A stretch of DNA of 16,394 nt from JARYMI01 sp037444845 (GTDB taxonomy: Bacteria; Acidobacteriota; Aminicenantia; Aminicenantales; UBA8522): the NCBI GenBank assembly GCA_037444845.1, contig JBBILQ010000060.1, forward strand, positions 1 to 16,394. Reading direction: 5' to 3'. The position numbers and the translations under genes are program-made. Shown in pieces: positions 13,800-16,394 of this stretch. The notes under the pieces are model-generated. The model searched no databases. It worked only from the letters and a program-made list of their open reading frames with translations, and had not been told where the DNA came from. How positions within the stretch are numbered: position 1 is the stretch's first letter; every line of letters starts with the position of its first letter.

Positions 13800-14888
13800 G
13801 TGCTGTACTGGCTGTTCGTTCCGTTGAAAGAATATTTTTTCTTTTTCAACGTCTTCCGCTACATCACGGTCAGGACAGCCTTAGCTGGGTTAACAGCCCT
13901 GTTGGTGAGTTTCCTCCTCGGTCCCTGGCTGATCAGAATGATGAAAAAATACCAGGTCGGGCAGGAGATCCGGCCGGAAGGGCCGCAGTCTCACTACACA
14001 AAAAAAGGGACGCCCTCCATGGGAGGAATCCTGATCATCGCTTCCACCGTCATCCCGACGCTTCTTTGGGGAAACCTGGGCAACGTTTACGTCTGGCTGG
14101 CCATGCTGACCATGACCAGTTTCGGTGCCATCGGGTTCTGGGATGATATCCTGAAAGTCAGGAAACACCGGTCTTTAGGGCTCAAGGCAAAAAACAAACT
14201 CATCATGCAATTCTTTCTGGCAGCAGCCATCGGCCTGGTTCTCGTCTATATCAGCACAGCCGGTAGTTTCAGTCTCCATTTGAGCTTCCCCTTCTTCAAA
14301 AAATGGATCCCCTACCTGGGCTGGTTTTATCTCCCCTGGATCATGTTCATCCTGGTCGCGTCTTCCAACGCCGTCAACCTGGCCGACGGACTGGATGGGC
14401 TGGCCATTGGCCTGACCTTTATCAGCGCCACGGCGCTGACCGCGCTGACGTACATCGCCGGCCACGCCCTCTACTCGACCTACCTGAACATCCCTCGCGT
14501 TCCGCTGGCCGCGGAGCTGACCGTGTTCGCCGGAGCTTTCTCCGGAGCTTGCCTTGCTTTCCTCTGGTTCAACTGCCACCCGGCTGAAATCTTCATGGGG
14601 GACGTGGGAGCTCTTTCTCTGGGCGCCACGCTGGCCTGCATCGCCATCCTGATCAAGCAGGAGTTCCTCCTGTTCACCGTGGCCGGCGTGTTCATCCTCG
14701 AGGCGCTCTCGGTCCTTCTCCAGGTGGGATATTTCAAGGTCTCGGGGGGCAAGAGAATTTTCAAGATGGCGCCGCTCCACCACCACTTCGAGCTCATCGG
14801 CTGGCCCGAAGAAAAGGTCGTGATCAGGTTCTGGATTCTGGCCATCATCTTCGCTTTGTTCAGCCTGACAACGCTCAAACTGAGATAA
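13800..14888 (+). CDS. mraY: Phospho-N-acetylmuramoyl-pentapeptide transferase MraY
   Basis: MraY is the integral inner-membrane enzyme that moves phospho-MurNAc-pentapeptide onto undecaprenyl phosphate, giving lipid I. The 362 residues have about ten hydrophobic membrane segments. Conserved landmarks are KKGTPSMGG (68-76), FWDDILKVRKHRSLGL (113-128) with Asp115-Asp116, NLADGLDGLA (193-202), FMGDVGALSLGA (265-276) with Asp268, and APLHHHFEL (324-332). These include the residues that bind magnesium and the uridine substrate in the family. Translation starts at GTG 13800, one base after murF's stop, with GGGGAG (13787-13792) as the ribosome site. murD starts two bases after the stop. Confidence 0.97.
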   Translation: MLYWLFVPLKEYFFFFNVFRYITVRTALAGLTALLVSFLLGPWLIRMMKKYQVGQEIRPEGPQSHYTKKGTPSMGGILIIASTVIPTLLWGNLGNVYVWLAMLTMTSFGAIGFWDDILKVRKHRSLGLKAKNKLIMQFFLAAAIGLVLVYISTAGSFSLHLSFPFFKKWIPYLGWFYLPWIMFILVASSNAVNLADGLDGLAIGLTFISATALTALTYIAGHALYSTYLNIPRVPLAAELTVFAGAFSGACLAFLWFNCHPAEIFMGDVGALSLGATLACIAILIKQEFLLFTVAGVFILEALSVLLQVGYFKVSGGKRIFKMAPLHHHFELIGWPEEKVVIRFWILAIIFALFSLTTLKLR

Positions 14889-14890
14889 AC

Positions 14891-16258
14891 ATGGAAATTG
14901 CCGGAAAAAAAGTGCTTGTCGTCGGGTTAGGAAAAACCGGCCGAGCTTTGGTCCCCTTCCTTCTCCGAAGGGGCGCCAACGTATCGGTCAGCGAGAAAAA
15001 GACAGACGCGGAGCTGGGAAAAAGAGCGGACGACTGGAAAGAAAAGGGGGTTCGCCTGGAAACGGGCGGCCACCGTCTGCCGACTTTTCTTGAGGCTGAT
15101 ATCATTGTGCCCAGCCCCGGGGTTGCGCCGATCCCGGAGCTCAATGCGGCGAAAAAAGCCGGGGTCAGAATCATGTCCGAGGTCGAGCTGGCTTACCATT
15201 TCCTGAGAGGCCGAGTCGTCGGCATCACCGGGACAAACGGAAAATCAACGACCGCGACTCTGGCCCATAAGATCCTCAAAGAGGCGGGCGAGAAAGCCTA
15301 TCTAGCGGGGAATATCGGAACACCGCTCATTGCCTTCGCCGAAAAAAGCCGGGACGACCATATCTACGTGACCGAAATCTCAAGCTTTCAGCTCGAGCAC
15401 ATCGACCGCTTCCGGGTGTTCATGTCCGTTTTCCTCAACATCTCCCAGAATCATTTAGACTGGCACGGTTCCTTTGAGGATTACTTCAACGCCAAGAAGA
15501 AACTCGTCCTGGCTCAAGATGAGGGCGGAATCGCCATCTTAAACCGCGACGACCCTCTTGTCTGGCCTCTGGCTAAGGAAGTTCGCGCGACGGTCTTTTC
15601 TTTTAGCACGAGGAGGAAGGTTGAGCGCGGCTGCACCATCGACAGAGGCTGGATCCTTTTGGCCGGCCAAAAACAAACGAAACTCATGAAGACCGCCGAA
15701 ATTCCCCTCCGTGGCCTCCACAACCAGGAGAACGTCATGGCCGCAGCTCTCATCGGACACTGCCTCGGAGTGCCGGCGGGGTCGATGCGCCAATCGATCC
15801 GGACATTTTCCGGACTTGAGCATCGCCTGGAGAAAGTGTTCTCCTCCGGTCGCGTGGACTACGTCAACGACTCCAAGGCCACAACCGTGGACGCCGCCAT
15901 CAAGGCCATCCAGAGCTTCGATAAAAAGATCATCCTCATCCTGGGAGGCCGGGACAAAGGAGCTGATTTCACTCTTCTCAAGAAGCCCGTCCGCGAGAAA
16001 GTGAAAAAAGTCATCCTTGTCGGAGAAGCCCGGGAAAAAATAGGGAATGCCTTGCGGGGCGCCGCACCGATGGAAGATGCGTCAACTCTGCGCCAGGCGG
16101 TTTCCCTCGCGTCCGCTTCTGCCCGTCCGGGAGAGGTCGTTCTTTTTGCTCCAGCCTGCACGAGTTTCGACATGTTCACGAATTTCGAAGCGCGGGGCCG
16201 GGCCTTCAAAAGGGAAGTCAGGAGGTTAGCTCAATCCTTACAGAGAAGGAAAGCGTAA
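14891..16258 (+). CDS. murD: UDP-MurNAc-L-Ala:D-Glu ligase MurD
   Basis: MurD adds D-glutamate to UDP-MurNAc-L-alanine, the second peptide step in precursor synthesis. The 455 residues contain a Rossmann-like UDP-binding domain (VLVVGLGKTGRAL, 8-20), the ATP loop GITGTNGKSTT (111-121), EISSFQLEH (162-170) and NHLDWHGSFEDY (187-198). NDSKATTVDAA (326-336), GGRDKGADF (352-360) and APACTSFDMFTNFEARG (420-436) follow. The Lys carbamylated in the family lies in AKKKL (201-205). All expected motifs are intact and the length is normal. It has no clear Shine-Dalgarno and starts two bases after mraY, so coupled translation is likely. ftsW follows after 3 bases. Confidence 0.97.
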   Translation: MEIAGKKVLVVGLGKTGRALVPFLLRRGANVSVSEKKTDAELGKRADDWKEKGVRLETGGHRLPTFLEADIIVPSPGVAPIPELNAAKKAGVRIMSEVELAYHFLRGRVVGITGTNGKSTTATLAHKILKEAGEKAYLAGNIGTPLIAFAEKSRDDHIYVTEISSFQLEHIDRFRVFMSVFLNISQNHLDWHGSFEDYFNAKKKLVLAQDEGGIAILNRDDPLVWPLAKEVRATVFSFSTRRKVERGCTIDRGWILLAGQKQTKLMKTAEIPLRGLHNQENVMAAALIGHCLGVPAGSMRQSIRTFSGLEHRLEKVFSSGRVDYVNDSKATTVDAAIKAIQSFDKKIILILGGRDKGADFTLLKKPVREKVKKVILVGEAREKIGNALRGAAPMEDASTLRQAVSLASASARPGEVVLFAPACTSFDMFTNFEARGRAFKREVRRLAQSLQRRKA

Positions 16259-16261
16259 GCC

Positions 16262-16394
16262 ATGGAAATCTTCAAGCCCTTCGGGTTTGACAAAACGCTC
16301 GCTCTTATCACGTTTGTCCTGCTCGGCCTGGGCTTTATCATGGTCTTCAGCTCCTCCGCCGTGCTGGCCGAGGAAAAATACAACCAGTCCCTGT
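16262..16394 (+). CDS. ftsW: Septal glycosyltransferase FtsW, 5' part only
   Basis: Only the first 44 codons lie in the window; the gene runs off the end. The start reads MEIFKPFGFDKTLALITF, then a hydrophobic helix (about residues 13-29) ending in LGFIMVFSSSAVLAEE. FDKTLALIT plus GFIMVFSSSA corresponds to the FtsW/RodA first helix with its usual MVYSAS-like motif. FtsW polymerises lipid II glycan strands at the septum with FtsI. The ATG follows murD's TAA by three bases, and its place in the dcw cluster makes FtsW far likelier than RodA. Partial, so catalytic residues cannot be checked. Confidence 0.85.
   Translation, partial: MEIFKPFGFDKTLALITFVLLGLGFIMVFSSSAVLAEEKYNQSL

Noticed and set aside
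14175..14786. A 203-codon minus-strand open frame inside mraY
   Set aside because: Charged translation (many Glu, Gly, Gln) is what the reverse strand of a membrane protein gene gives; no independent support.

Overview
The window looks like a chromosomal segment of a Gram-negative (diderm), probably anaerobic and perhaps uncultured bacterium. The diderm signs are a secreted beta-barrel-like protein, a periplasmic-type cyclophilin, a membrane-anchored M23 peptidase and a MurE of the meso-diaminopimelate type. Composition is moderately GC-rich and even across the window, with AT-rich promoter gaps. A FecR/DUF6600-type protein, an archaeal-type fructose-bisphosphatase and an encapsulated-ferritin-family protein together would fit a lineage near Acidobacteriota/Aminicenantota. 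That placement is inference only; no rRNA gene is present to settle it.

Left part (1-5000): a minus-strand secreted beta-barrel candidate (58-894) diverges from a plus-strand pair, a signal-peptide cyclophilin (1096-1677) and an M23 peptidase (1723-3009). The peptidase runs tail-to-tail into a large minus-strand FecR/DUF6600 protein (3026-4987). These four genes all appear to act in the cell envelope.

Middle part (5000-7370): a 240-base divergent gap with hairpins and promoter candidates leads into four plus-strand genes with short spacing. They encode a bifunctional FBP aldolase/phosphatase, an ADP-ribose-pyrophosphatase-like Nudix hydrolase, an encapsulated-ferritin-type protein (EncFtn) and a small DUF2007 protein. 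EncFtn has its full metal site but lacks the cargo peptide that would send it into an encapsulin shell, and no shell gene lies within the window.

Right part (7450-16394): the classical division and cell wall (dcw) cluster, in the order mraZ-rsmH-ftsL-ftsI-murE-murF-mraY-murD-ftsW (ftsW cut by the window end). A near-consensus sigma-70-type promoter stands in front of mraZ. Three 10-bp-phased TGGGA repeats run from the predicted transcription start into the mraZ start codon, which is the expected MraZ autoregulatory operator. Genes overlap by 1-8 bases or are separated by 1-3 bases, implying one translationally coupled transcript. It makes the lipid-linked peptidoglycan precursor (MurE, MurF, MraY, MurD) together with the septal synthesis machinery (FtsL, FtsI, FtsW).

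Most of the window is well-known biology. The parts most worth a second look are the shell-less EncFtn and its operon, the compression of promoter, operator and start codon at mraZ, and the HxD variant of the M23 zinc site. I saw no tRNA, rRNA, CRISPR array, insertion sequence or attachment site.
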